This document shows positions 54,747 to 62,637 of a DNA stretch of 64,000 nt, one piece after another (positions within the stretch are counted from its first letter, which is position 1; each line of letters begins with the position of its first letter). Made by a program: the position numbers and the translations under genes. The DNA is from Candidatus Copromonas faecavium (nom. illeg.) (lineage in GTDB: Bacteria; Bacillota; Clostridia; Lachnospirales; Lachnospiraceae): positions 1-64,000 of the forward strand of contig DVGC01000050.1 of assembly GCA_018712915.1 (NCBI GenBank). Reading direction: 5' to 3'. Below the pieces are notes generated by a model that searched no databases, was not told where the DNA came from, and was given only the letters and a program-made list of their open reading frames with translations.

Positions 54747-55655
54747 ATGGGCGGGATTCCGGAATTTTTGACGGAAAAACTGAAGAAGCAGTATGGCGAA
54801 GAAGGATACTCCAGAATCCTGGCCGGTTATGAGGCAAAACGGCCGGTTACCTGCCGGATCAATCCTTTAAGAACAGACAGAGAGACGGCCGACCAGGCGT
54901 TTCGGGATGCAGGTATTTCATATTTGCCGGTGCCATGGTATGAAGATGCGCGGATCATTCAGAACGCAAGGGAGAAGCAGCTTCAGGAGATGGAGCTTTA
55001 CCAGTCCGGAGGCATCTATCTTCAGAGCCTGTCCTCCATGCTGCCGCCTCTGATCCTTGGCCCGGCAGCCGGAGAGGCGGTTCTTGATATGGCTGCGGCT
55101 CCCGGAGGGAAAACCACCCAGATGGCTGCCTTAACCGGCGGCCGGGCTCAGATCACAGCCTGTGAAAAAAACAAGGTGAGGGCGGAGCGGCTGGGATTTA
55201 ATCTAAACCGGCAGGGAGCCGCAGGTGTTTATGTCATGGTGGAGGATGCCAGACGCCTGGATGATCTGTTTTCTTTTGACCGGATTTTACTGGATGCTCC
55301 CTGCAGCGGAAGCGGAACGCTGAGGCTTTTAAACGGGGAATTACGGACCGAATTTTCAAAAGAGCTTCTGGTACGTTCGGTGCGGACACAGGAGCAGCTG
55401 TTAAAAAAGGCCATGAAACTTTTAAAGCCCGGTCATGAGATGGTATATTCCACCTGTTCCATCTTAAAAGAGGAAAATGAAGAGCTGCTTTTCCGTGTCC
55501 TTCCGGGATGTGGGGGCCAGGTGGTGCCGGTGGAAGAAGAATGGGCAGAAAAGCTGCCTCTTTTGCCGTCACAAATCCCGGGAACTCTTGTGGTTGCTCC
55601 GGATGAATTGTTTGAGGGCTTTTTTGTTGCAAGGATCCGAAAGAAGGCCGGCTGA
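54747..55655 (+). CDS. rRNA m5C methyltransferase (RsmB/RsmF type)
   Basis: A 302-residue NOL1/NOP2/Sun-family enzyme methylating cytosine C5 in RNA. SAM motif VLDMAAAPGGKTTQMAAL and both catalytic cysteines (DAPCSGSGTL; YSTCSI) are present. The N-terminal RNA-binding part is short (RPVTCRINPLRTDRE). There is no C-terminal PUA/RRM domain, so it is smaller than RsmF. ATG 54747 follows ATGGAGGA. Its exact rRNA site cannot be inferred. Confidence 0.9.
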   Translation: MGGIPEFLTEKLKKQYGEEGYSRILAGYEAKRPVTCRINPLRTDRETADQAFRDAGISYLPVPWYEDARIIQNAREKQLQEMELYQSGGIYLQSLSSMLPPLILGPAAGEAVLDMAAAPGGKTTQMAALTGGRAQITACEKNKVRAERLGFNLNRQGAAGVYVMVEDARRLDDLFSFDRILLDAPCSGSGTLRLLNGELRTEFSKELLVRSVRTQEQLLKKAMKLLKPGHEMVYSTCSILKEENEELLFRVLPGCGGQVVPVEEEWAEKLPLLPSQIPGTLVVAPDELFEGFFVARIRKKAG

Positions 55656-55660
55656 TAGCA

Positions 55661-55780
55661 GAGAAGCTGATACTGAAGAAGTAGGTGTCGGAGAAGCTGA
55701 TACTGGAGAAGCAGATGCCGGAGAAGTTGATACCAGAGAAGCAGGTGTCAGGGAAGTTGGTATCAGAGGCGGGGAAGCCG
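55661..55780 (+). repeat. 15-bp minisatellite after the m5C methyltransferase gene
   Basis: About seven to eight tandem 15-bp units of the kind GAGAAGCTGATACTG run from 55661. The copies at 55661-55675 and 55691-55705 are identical, and others vary at the last six to nine bases. The array begins just after the methyltransferase stop and ends before the PPC gene. Confidence 0.85.
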
Positions 55781-55891
55781 GCGATGGCCGAACAGGTTTT
55801 TGATGACAAGGTGCCGGTCATGATTTTCAGAATCAGACGGCCGGGCGCCTGTATTTGGGTGATGATGCAAAAAGAAAAGGAGAGTGCTTTT

Positions 55892-56314
55892 ATGGAATAC
55901 CGCAGATTTGAAAACACCATTGTTGCCAGAATAGACAAGGGGGAGGACATGTTTGAAAAATTAAAACGGATTGCCGTTCTTGAAGACATCAAACTGGCAG
56001 AGGTGGGAGGACTGGGAACCTTCAGCCATATGAACGTCGGCGTTTACGATTTGGAAGAACGCCGCTTCAAAGGAAATGATTTTGACGGCATGTTTGAGAT
56101 TGTGTCTCTGACCGGAACCATCAATACCATGAACGGCGAGTATTACGCCCATCTTCATGCATCAGCAGCGGATGCAGAGGGCCATGTGTTCGGCGGCCAT
56201 TTAAGCGAAGGTACGGTGGGAGCTACCATGGAGCTGGTGATCCGAATTATCGAAGGAGTTGTGGACCGGGAAAAGGACGAAAAAACAGGTCTGAATATTT
56301 TCAAATTTTCATAG
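55892..56314 (+). CDS. PPC-domain (DUF296) DNA-binding-like protein
   Basis: A 140-residue single-domain PPC/DUF296 protein. The conserved motif is the HLHASAADAEGHVFGGHL metal site, with GLGTFSHMNVGVYD and FEIVSLTGTIN before it. Such proteins form trimers, and in bacteria their role is unknown. In plants the same domain occurs in AT-hook proteins. The start at 55892 follows AAAAGGAGAG, and an extension from 55685 would run through the 15-bp repeats. Confidence 0.88.
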   Translation: MEYRRFENTIVARIDKGEDMFEKLKRIAVLEDIKLAEVGGLGTFSHMNVGVYDLEERRFKGNDFDGMFEIVSLTGTINTMNGEYYAHLHASAADAEGHVFGGHLSEGTVGATMELVIRIIEGVVDREKDEKTGLNIFKFS

Positions 56315-56326
56315 AAAGAACAACTG

Positions 56327-56360
56327 GCCGGAGCGCGTGAAAACGAGGCTCCGGCTTCTT
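56327..56360 (+). terminator. Terminator after the PPC gene
   Basis: GCCGGAGC and GCTCCGGC with a 13-base loop, then TTCTT. Its tail overlaps the -35 region of the greA promoter. Confidence 0.75.
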
Positions 56361-56387
56361 GACAACGGGTGGGCTTCACGATATAAT
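56359..56387 (+). promoter_or_regulatory. Promoter of greA-lysS
   Basis: TTGACA (56359-56364), 17 bp, TATAAT (56382-56387): consensus-perfect at both hexamers. Leader about 70 bases. Confidence 0.9.
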
Positions 56388-56459
56388 ACATTGAATGTAA
56401 GAAAAAGGGACGGATCCGGACGATGGAACAGGTCCCGATAGAAAGAAAGGTAAGACGTC

Positions 56460-56942
56460 ATGGCAGATAAGAAGCATATTTTAACTTATGCAGGACTGAA
56501 AAAATATGAGGATGAGCTTCAGGATTTAAAGGTAAACCGCCGGAGAGAAATTGCCCAGAAAATCAAGGAGGCAAGAGAACAGGGCGACTTATCGGAGAAT
56601 GCGGAGTATGATGCAGCCAAGGATGAGCAGCGCGATATTGAAGCGAGAATTGAGGAACTGGAAAAACTTTTAAAGAACGCTGAGGTCGTGGTTGAGGATG
56701 AAATTAACCTGGATAAAATCAACATCGGCTGTGTGGTCCGGGTTTATGATATGGAATTTGACGAGGAGATGGAGTTTAAGCTGGTTGGTTCCACTGAGGC
56801 CAACAGCCTCCAGAATAAGATTTCCAATGAATCTCCGGTAGGCCATGCCCTGATCGGAAAGAAGGTTGGAGATGTGGTTGAGGTAGAAACTCAGGCCGGA
56901 ATCATTCAGTACAAGGTTTTAGATATTAAGAGAGTAGATTAA
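56460..56942 (+). CDS. greA: Transcription elongation factor GreA
   Basis: A 160-residue factor that stimulates RNA cleavage by backtracked RNA polymerase. The N-terminal coiled coil carries the acidic tip GDLSENAEYDAAKDEQ, and the C-terminal FKBP-like domain ends SPVGHALIGKKVGDVVEV. It is the usual length. A perfect promoter precedes it, and lysS follows 21 bp downstream, the common greA-lysS pairing. Confidence 0.97.
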   Translation: MADKKHILTYAGLKKYEDELQDLKVNRRREIAQKIKEAREQGDLSENAEYDAAKDEQRDIEARIEELEKLLKNAEVVVEDEINLDKINIGCVVRVYDMEFDEEMEFKLVGSTEANSLQNKISNESPVGHALIGKKVGDVVEVETQAGIIQYKVLDIKRVD

Positions 56943-56963
56943 GCAGAAACGAGGGAGAAGACA

Positions 56964-58955
56964 GTGGCAGAGCAGCAGAATCAGAATAAGAAGGCGAATG
57001 CGCAGGAGCCGGATCTGCACCAGCTTTTAAAGGTACGCAGAGAGAAACTGGCCGAACTTCAGGCAGAGGGAAAGGATCCGTTCCGTATTACCAAGTACGA
57101 TGTAACCGTTCACAGCACGGATGTGAAGGAGCAGTATGCAGAATATGAGGGAAAAGAAGTGACCATTGCCGGACGTATGATGTCCAAGCGGGTGATGGGA
57201 AAGGCTTCTTTCTGCGATGTTCAGGATTTGAAAGGAACCATCCAGTGCTATGTGTCCAGAGATGATTTGGGCGAGGATGCCTACAAGGATTTCAAGAAGC
57301 TGGATATTGGTGATATCGTAGGTGTGAAAGGCATGGTGTTTACGACGAAAATGGGAGAGATCTCCATCCATGCCCATTCTGTGACCCTGCTCTCCAAGAG
57401 CCTGCAGATTCTCCCGGAGAAATATCACGGACTGACCAATACGGATCTGCGGTATCGTCAGAGATACACGGATCTGATCATGAACGAGGATGTAAGAAAG
57501 ACCTTCGTTATGCGGTCCCGGATTATCAGCAGCATCCGCCGGTACCTGGATGGACTGGGATTCCTTGAGGTGGAGACTCCCATGCTGGTGGCCAATGCAG
57601 GCGGTGCGGCGGCAAGACCGTTTGAAACCCATTACAACGCCCTTGACGAGGATGTAAAGCTGCGGATTTCCCTGGAGCTTTATTTAAAGCGCCTGATTGT
57701 CGGCGGTATGGAGCGGGTATACGAGATCGGACGGGTATTCCGTAACGAGGGATTGGACACCAGACACAATCCGGAGTTTACCCTGATGGAGCTTTACCAG
57801 GCCTTTACAGACTATAAGGGCATGATGGATCTGACAGAAAACATGTTCCGTCATGTGGCTCAGGAAGTCTGCGGAACCACCACGATTCCGTATGCAGAGG
57901 CGGAGATTGATCTGGGTAAGCCTTTTGCCAGAATCCCCATGATCGAGGCCATCAAGCAGTATACCGGCATTGATTTTGATGAAATCAAGACAACCGAGGA
58001 GGCCAGGAAGCTGGCCGATGAGAAGGGCGTCAAGTATGAGGCCCGCCATGTCCGCGGCGACATTATCAATCTGTTCTTTGAGGAATTTGTAGAGGAACAC
58101 CTGATTCAGCCTACCTTTATTATGGACTATCCGGTGGAGGTTTCTCCCCTGACCAAGAGAAAGCCGGATAAGCCGGAACTGGTGGAGCGGTTTGAGCTGT
58201 TTATCTATGGAAGAGAAATGTGCAACGCATATTCGGAGCTGAACGATCCCATCGATCAGAGAGAGCGCTTTAAGGCCCAGGAGGCAGCTCTGGCTGCCGG
58301 AGACGAGGAGGCCAACACCACCGATGAGGATTTCATGAATGCTCTGGAAATCGGTATGCCGCCGACGGGAGGCATTGGCTACGGCATTGACCGTCTGGTT
58401 ATGCTTCTGACCAATTCTCCTGCAATCCGTGACGTGCTGCTCTTCCCCACCATGAAGAGTCTGAACCGTTCTGAGAAGAATGAGGAATCTGCAGAGAAGG
58501 CGGATGGAGTTTCTGTTTCCCGGAACGCAGAGGGAGCCGTTCACAGCGCCGGAATCGTGCCGCCGGCCAAGCCGACCATCGATTACTCCAAGGTGGAGAT
58601 TGAGCCGCTGTTCAAGGATTTTGTGGATTTCGATACTTTCAGCAAGTCGGATTTCCGTGTGGTCAAGGTAAAAGAATGCAGAGCGGTGAAAAAGAGCAAA
58701 AAGCTTCTGGAGTTTGTGCTGGATGACGGTTCCGGAACGGATCGCACGATTTTAAGCGGCATTCATGATAATTATGAGCCGGAGGATCTGGTTGGAAAGA
58801 CCCTGGTTGCGATTACCAATCTGCCGGCCAGAAAGATGATGGGAATCGATTCCTGCGGAATGATTATTTCTTCAGTTCATGCTGAGGCAGGAGAGGAACG
58901 GTTAAATCTCCTGATGTTAGACGATTCCATCCCGGCAGGCGCCAAACTGTACTAA
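56964..58955 (+). CDS. lysS: Lysine--tRNA ligase with C-terminal tRNA-binding domain
   Basis: A 663-residue class II LysRS starting with GTG. The N-terminal anticodon-binding OB fold (residues 70-165; [20 protein letters not shown]) and catalytic domain are standard: [51 protein letters not shown]. After a linker (residues 515-545), a second OB fold resembles the Trbp111/EMAPII domain known from Met[41 protein letters not shown]. Normal LysRS is about 500 residues, so this extra domain of about 110 residues should improve tRNA binding. Confidence 0.95.
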   Translation: MAEQQNQNKKANAQEPDLHQLLKVRREKLAELQAEGKDPFRITKYDVTVHSTDVKEQYAEYEGKEVTIAGRMMSKRVMGKASFCDVQDLKGTIQCYVSRDDLGEDAYKDFKKLDIGDIVGVKGMVFTTKMGEISIHAHSVTLLSKSLQILPEKYHGLTNTDLRYRQRYTDLIMNEDVRKTFVMRSRIISSIRRYLDGLGFLEVETPMLVANAGGAAARPFETHYNALDEDVKLRISLELYLKRLIVGGMERVYEIGRVFRNEGLDTRHNPEFTLMELYQAFTDYKGMMDLTENMFRHVAQEVCGTTTIPYAEAEIDLGKPFARIPMIEAIKQYTGIDFDEIKTTEEARKLADEKGVKYEARHVRGDIINLFFEEFVEEHLIQPTFIMDYPVEVSPLTKRKPDKPELVERFELFIYGREMCNAYSELNDPIDQRERFKAQEAALAAGDEEANTTDEDFMNALEIGMPPTGGIGYGIDRLVMLLTNSPAIRDVLLFPTMKSLNRSEKNEESAEKADGVSVSRNAEGAVHSAGIVPPAKPTIDYSKVEIEPLFKDFVDFDTFSKSDFRVVKVKECRAVKKSKKLLEFVLDDGSGTDRTILSGIHDNYEPEDLVGKTLVAITNLPARKMMGIDSCGMIISSVHAEAGEERLNLLMLDDSIPAGAKLY

Positions 58956-59017
58956 AGGTTTGCAAACAGATCTGCCGTCTGACAGAACCTTTAAAGAAAA
59001 ACCATAGGGAACGGAAC

Positions 59018-59059
59018 AGGACACTCCTCTGAAGAAAGGTTCAGAGCAGTGTCCTTTTT
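59018..59059 (+). terminator. Rho-independent terminator after lysS
   Basis: AGGACACT (59018-59025) and AGTGTCCT (59048-59055) with inner TCTGAA/TTCAGA, then TTTTT. Confidence 0.85.
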
Positions 59060-59242
59060 GCAGTGAATCACCAAATCTGGAGCCTTGGAAACAAAAGAAG
59101 AGGTACAAACAGCTTGTCGGTATATACCGGAGGGACCTGCTTTTATTGACATTTGACGGAGAAAACGGAATAAAGGAAGCGGATGCGGGATGCAGCATCC
59201 TGTCGGTGAAGAAGGAAAACGAATGCTCAAAGGAGGAAAATT

Positions 59243-60010
59243 TTGGGAACCCCGAATTTTATCAGTGCACAGCGCGGGCTGAGCCGGGACAGCATCAAAA
59301 TGCTGGCCATGGTGACCATGCTGTTAAATCATATCGCCAATGTCTTTCTGGAGCCCAGCCGTTTGCTGAGCATTATTTTGATTGATATTGGATATTTTAC
59401 TGCTCCTGTTATGTGCTGCTTTCTGGCGGAGGGGTATCAATATACCCGCTCAAAAAAGCGCTATGCCGCCCGTCTGGCCCTTTTTTCCGTTGTTTCGGAA
59501 ATTCCGTACTGTCTGGCTTTTTCTGAGATGATGAACGGAGTAAGAGGAATTTCTTTCTGCGGAATGAATATGATGTTTACCCTGCTTTTGTGCTTTGGTG
59601 TTTTGGCAGCGGAAGAAACCATCTATGATTTGCCGCTTCGCAGGATGTGCATGGCCGTTTTGCTGTTTTTGTCCCTGTTTTCTGACTGGGCGGTTACGGC
59701 ACCCATTCTTACCTTTCTTTTTGGAAAAGCGGGAAAAGACAGAAGAAAGACGGCTCTTGCTTTTGGAATCGGAGCCGGAGTGTTTGTTCTTTTGAATTAC
59801 CCCTGGCAGTCTGATCTTGGAACACTTCCGGAACGTCTTCTGTATGGAGCGGGAATGACGGCAGGGCCCCTTATGGCAGGCGTGGTGATCCTCCGGCTTT
59901 ATAACGGAAAAAAAATGGAGAAGGGCAAAGCCTTCTCCAAGTGGTTTTTCTATCTTTTTTATCCCGTTCATTTGCTGATCCTCGGACTAATCAGACTGGC
60001 AGTTTCTTGA
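59243..60010 (+). CDS. TraX family membrane protein
   Basis: A 255-residue membrane protein with about seven hydrophobic segments, beginning SRDSIKMLAMVTMLLNHIAN. FTAPVMCCFLAEGYQYTRSK and the late FYLFYPVHLLILGLIRL are typical of the TraX/acyltransferase-like family, named after an F-plasmid pilin acetylase. Its chromosomal role is unknown and may be surface acylation. The start is TTG 59243 after AAAGGAGG (59230-59236). It stands between lysS and the nitroreductase gene. Confidence 0.82.
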   Translation: MGTPNFISAQRGLSRDSIKMLAMVTMLLNHIANVFLEPSRLLSIILIDIGYFTAPVMCCFLAEGYQYTRSKKRYAARLALFSVVSEIPYCLAFSEMMNGVRGISFCGMNMMFTLLLCFGVLAAEETIYDLPLRRMCMAVLLFLSLFSDWAVTAPILTFLFGKAGKDRRKTALAFGIGAGVFVLLNYPWQSDLGTLPERLLYGAGMTAGPLMAGVVILRLYNGKKMEKGKAFSKWFFYLFYPVHLLILGLIRLAVS

Positions 60011-60092
60011 TATCCGGATGCTTTGAGAATCGGGATTTGCAGGAAGCTTTAAAGCTTAAGAGAAAGCTGACAGTTACCGGAAATCGGAAATC

Positions 60093-60896
60093 TTAGAGTG
60101 TTTCAGAAGGTTTGCCGTTTCCGGGAGTTTCGGAGTTTCCGGAGATTTCCGAGTCTTTGTTCTGGTCTCTCCCGCAGAAATGATCCAGGGCGGCCTGAAT
60201 CGAGCGGGACATTTCCAGGGAAAAACCGGAATGATATTTGCGGCTGCAGAACCGTTTCATCCATTCTTCGAAATCCATGTCTCCCCGGTTGGGAGCAATG
60301 CCGTTTCGCAGTTCTTCTCCTGCAAGACGCCGGTAGTGATTTTCATGTACAAGAAAATCAAGGGGAGCCCTTAAGGGCTTCTTTCTTTCCTTCTGCTGCT
60401 CTGTGGGATAACCAAACACGGCCATAAGAATGGGTACTGCATAGTCGGGCAGGCCAAAAAGCTCCCGGTGAATCTCATAGCGCTCCATAATATCGCCGAT
60501 ATAACAGGAACCGATTCCCAGGCTTTCCGCTGCAGTAACGGCATTCTGAGCCGCAATGGCAGCATCCATGGCAGCCAGCATGAAGTCTCCTGCCTGAGGG
60601 TGTCTTGGATTGCATCCGGCCATGGAAAATGCATCATACCATTTCTGAAAATCGACGCAGAATACCAGCACCATTTCTGCTTTGGCAATAAAGGGCTGGT
60701 GATCACAGGTTTCGGAAAGTGTATCCTTTAAGTTCTGATCGGTGATGTCGAGAATGGTATACATCTGCTGGTTTCCCGCGGAAGCGGCCTCGGATGCCGA
60801 CTGAAGAATCAGACGTTTGTCTTCTTCGGATATCTGCTGCCCGGTGTAGGCGCGGACGGATTTTCTCTTCCACAATGATTCAATGATTGGATTCAT
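60093..60896 (-). CDS. Nitroreductase family protein
   Basis: A 267-residue FMN-dependent reductase. RKSVRAYTGQQISEEDKRLI and AASAGNQQMYTILDI form the FMN site, and SLGIGSCYIGDIMERYEIHR is the second conserved block. The C-terminal ELRNGIAPNRGDMDFEEW part is longer than in short nitroreductases, resembling NfsA-like enzymes. The substrate is unknown. On the reverse strand AAGGAGG precedes the start. The upstream 500 bp contain three GC-rich hairpins. Confidence 0.88.
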   Translation of the reverse strand: MNPIIESLWKRKSVRAYTGQQISEEDKRLILQSASEAASAGNQQMYTILDITDQNLKDTLSETCDHQPFIAKAEMVLVFCVDFQKWYDAFSMAGCNPRHPQAGDFMLAAMDAAIAAQNAVTAAESLGIGSCYIGDIMERYEIHRELFGLPDYAVPILMAVFGYPTEQQKERKKPLRAPLDFLVHENHYRRLAGEELRNGIAPNRGDMDFEEWMKRFCSRKYHSGFSLEMSRSIQAALDHFCGRDQNKDSEISGNSETPGNGKPSETL

Positions 60897-61393
60897 CCTG
60901 TTCCTCCTTATTTATGGGGCAGACGGCTGCCCGCTTTTTAACTTTATGGAGCAGGCGGCTTCCCGCCTTTGGACTTTTTAGGGCAGCTTGCCGCCCGCTT
61001 TCCACCCGAAAGACTTTTGACATTTCATTTTGCTGCCTGGTGTTAAAAACCTTTCGGTTCCGATTTTTATCTTTAGTCTATCATGACAGGGAAGGCCTTG
61101 TAAAGTCATAGACGGATGGTTAAGAACAAAGAAATGACAGGAAGAACAAAGAAGTGATAAATGGCACCCGGGACTGAATAAAAAAACAGGATGGCGGCAA
61201 GATTGAATTATAGCTTCGTACCATTTATAATAGAGAGTACAGTAAATCGTGGCTTCAAAAGCCGCAACAAGCGTTTCGCAAAAAAATTGCAAACGGATTT
61301 GTATAGCCGACGGATTCTGAATACGGATGCCGGAAAGCAGACACCAAAAAGGCCGTTATAGAAGAAAGACAGGAATAAAGGAGGGTATTGTAT
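60897..61393. other. Intergenic region with GC-rich hairpins and an AKR promoter
   Basis: About 60916-61010 contains three hairpin-like units spaced about 40 bp: GGGCAGACGGCTGCCC, a GGCGG/CCGCC unit, and GGGCAGCTTGCCGCCC. Each is followed by a TTT-rich stretch. A promoter for the aldo/keto reductase, TTGAAT-17-TATAAT, lies at 61203-61231. The leader of about 160 bases that follows shows no recognised structure. No gene is seen. Confidence 0.7.
61203..61231 (+). promoter_or_regulatory. Promoter of the aldo/keto reductase gene
   Basis: TTGAAT (61203-61208), 17 bp, TATAAT (61226-61231). Confidence 0.75.
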
Positions 61394-62539
61394 ATGAAGT
61401 ACAGGGAACTGGGAAAAACAGGGCTTATGGTCAGTGAAATCGGACTGGGCGCCGAGTGGCTGGAGCGTCATAACAAAGAGGAAGTAAAGGCGGTCATTGA
61501 CTGCTGTGAGGCGCATGGGATCAACATTCTGGACTGCTGGATGTCGGAACCCAATGTGCGCTCCAATATCGGGGCAGCCATCCGGGGAAAACGGGAAAAA
61601 TGGATCATTGAAGGACATATCGGTTCCACCTGGCAGAACGGTCAGTATGTAAAAACCAGGGAGCTGGGTGCGGTGAAGGCGGCTTTTCAGGATCTTCTTG
61701 ACAGACTGGAAACCGATTATATTGATCTGGGAATGATTCATTTCGTGGACGAACCGGCGGAACTTCAGAAAATTTTATCAGGAGAATTTCTGGAGTATGT
61801 CCGCAGTCTGAAGGCTCAGGGAACCATCCGCCATATCGGCTTAAGCACCCACAATCCGGCGGTGGCAAAGGATGCGGCCTTAAGCGGAGAAATCGAAATG
61901 CTGTTATTCAGCGTCAATCCGGCCTTTGACCTTTTGCCGGCCGATGAGGATTTAAACAAATACTTTGACGAGGCATCCTACAAAGAAGAGCTTGGAGGAA
62001 TTGCCCCGGAGCGTGAGGAGCTGTACCGGATCTGCGAGCAGCAGCGGGTCGGGATCAACGTCATGAAAGGATATGCAGGCGGACGGCTGTTTCAGGCGGA
62101 AACATCGCCCTTTGGCGTGGCGCTGACTCCGGTTCAGTGTCTCCACTATGCCCTGACCCGTCCGGCCGTTGCCAGCGTGATGGCGGGCTGCGATACGCCG
62201 GAGCATGTTCTGGCTGCAGTTTCCTATGAAACCGCATCGGAGGAGGAACGGGATTATGCTACGGTTCTGGCCCATGCGCCCCGACATGCCTATTCCGGCC
62301 AGTGTACTTACTGCGGCCATTGCGCGCCGTGTCCGGCCGGCATTGACATTGCCATGGTCAACAAGCTGTATGATCTGGCAGTCATGCAGGATCAGGTTCC
62401 GCCGACGGTTCTGGCCCATTATCAGGGATTAAAGGCCAATGCCGGTGACTGCATTGGATGCGGCGGCTGCGAATCCCGCTGTCCGTTCGGCGTACGTGTG
62501 GTGGAGCGGATGGAGCAGATGCGGCAGGTTTTTGGCTAA
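61394..62539 (+). CDS. Aldo/keto reductase with C-terminal 4Fe-4S domain
   Basis: A 381-residue protein. The N-terminal (beta/alpha)8 aldo/keto reductase begins YRELGKTGLMVSEIGLGAEW, with IDLGMIHFVDEP and GTIRHIGLSTHN. The C-terminal 85 residues hold cysteine motifs CTYCGHCAPCPAGIDI and CIGCGGCESRCPFGV for two 4Fe-4S clusters. Such fusions occur in anaerobes and probably move electrons between ferredoxin and a carbonyl substrate. ATG 61394 suits GGAGG (61380-61384) better than TTG 61388. The hydrogenase gene follows from its own promoter. Confidence 0.92.
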   Translation: MKYRELGKTGLMVSEIGLGAEWLERHNKEEVKAVIDCCEAHGINILDCWMSEPNVRSNIGAAIRGKREKWIIEGHIGSTWQNGQYVKTRELGAVKAAFQDLLDRLETDYIDLGMIHFVDEPAELQKILSGEFLEYVRSLKAQGTIRHIGLSTHNPAVAKDAALSGEIEMLLFSVNPAFDLLPADEDLNKYFDEASYKEELGGIAPEREELYRICEQQRVGINVMKGYAGGRLFQAETSPFGVALTPVQCLHYALTRPAVASVMAGCDTPEHVLAAVSYETASEEERDYATVLAHAPRHAYSGQCTYCGHCAPCPAGIDIAMVNKLYDLAVMQDQVPPTVLAHYQGLKANAGDCIGCGGCESRCPFGVRVVERMEQMRQVFG

Positions 62540-62566
62540 ACAGGAAAATTGTATGGAATTAAAAAC

Positions 62567-62595
62567 TTGCAGTTGGCGCCATGTAGTGTTATATT
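62567..62595 (+). promoter_or_regulatory. Promoter of the hydrogenase gene
   Basis: TTGCAG (62567-62572), 17 bp, TATATT (62590-62595). Confidence 0.6.
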
Positions 62596-62637
62596 TTTAA
62601 CAAAACAGGCCCGAGAGGGGACAGAGAGGAGAACGCC

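Noticed and set aside
55234-55992. Reverse-strand frame with pentapeptide-like FSGINFSGICFSSISFS
   Set aside because: It is the complement of the 15-bp minisatellite and overlaps the m5C methyltransferase gene.
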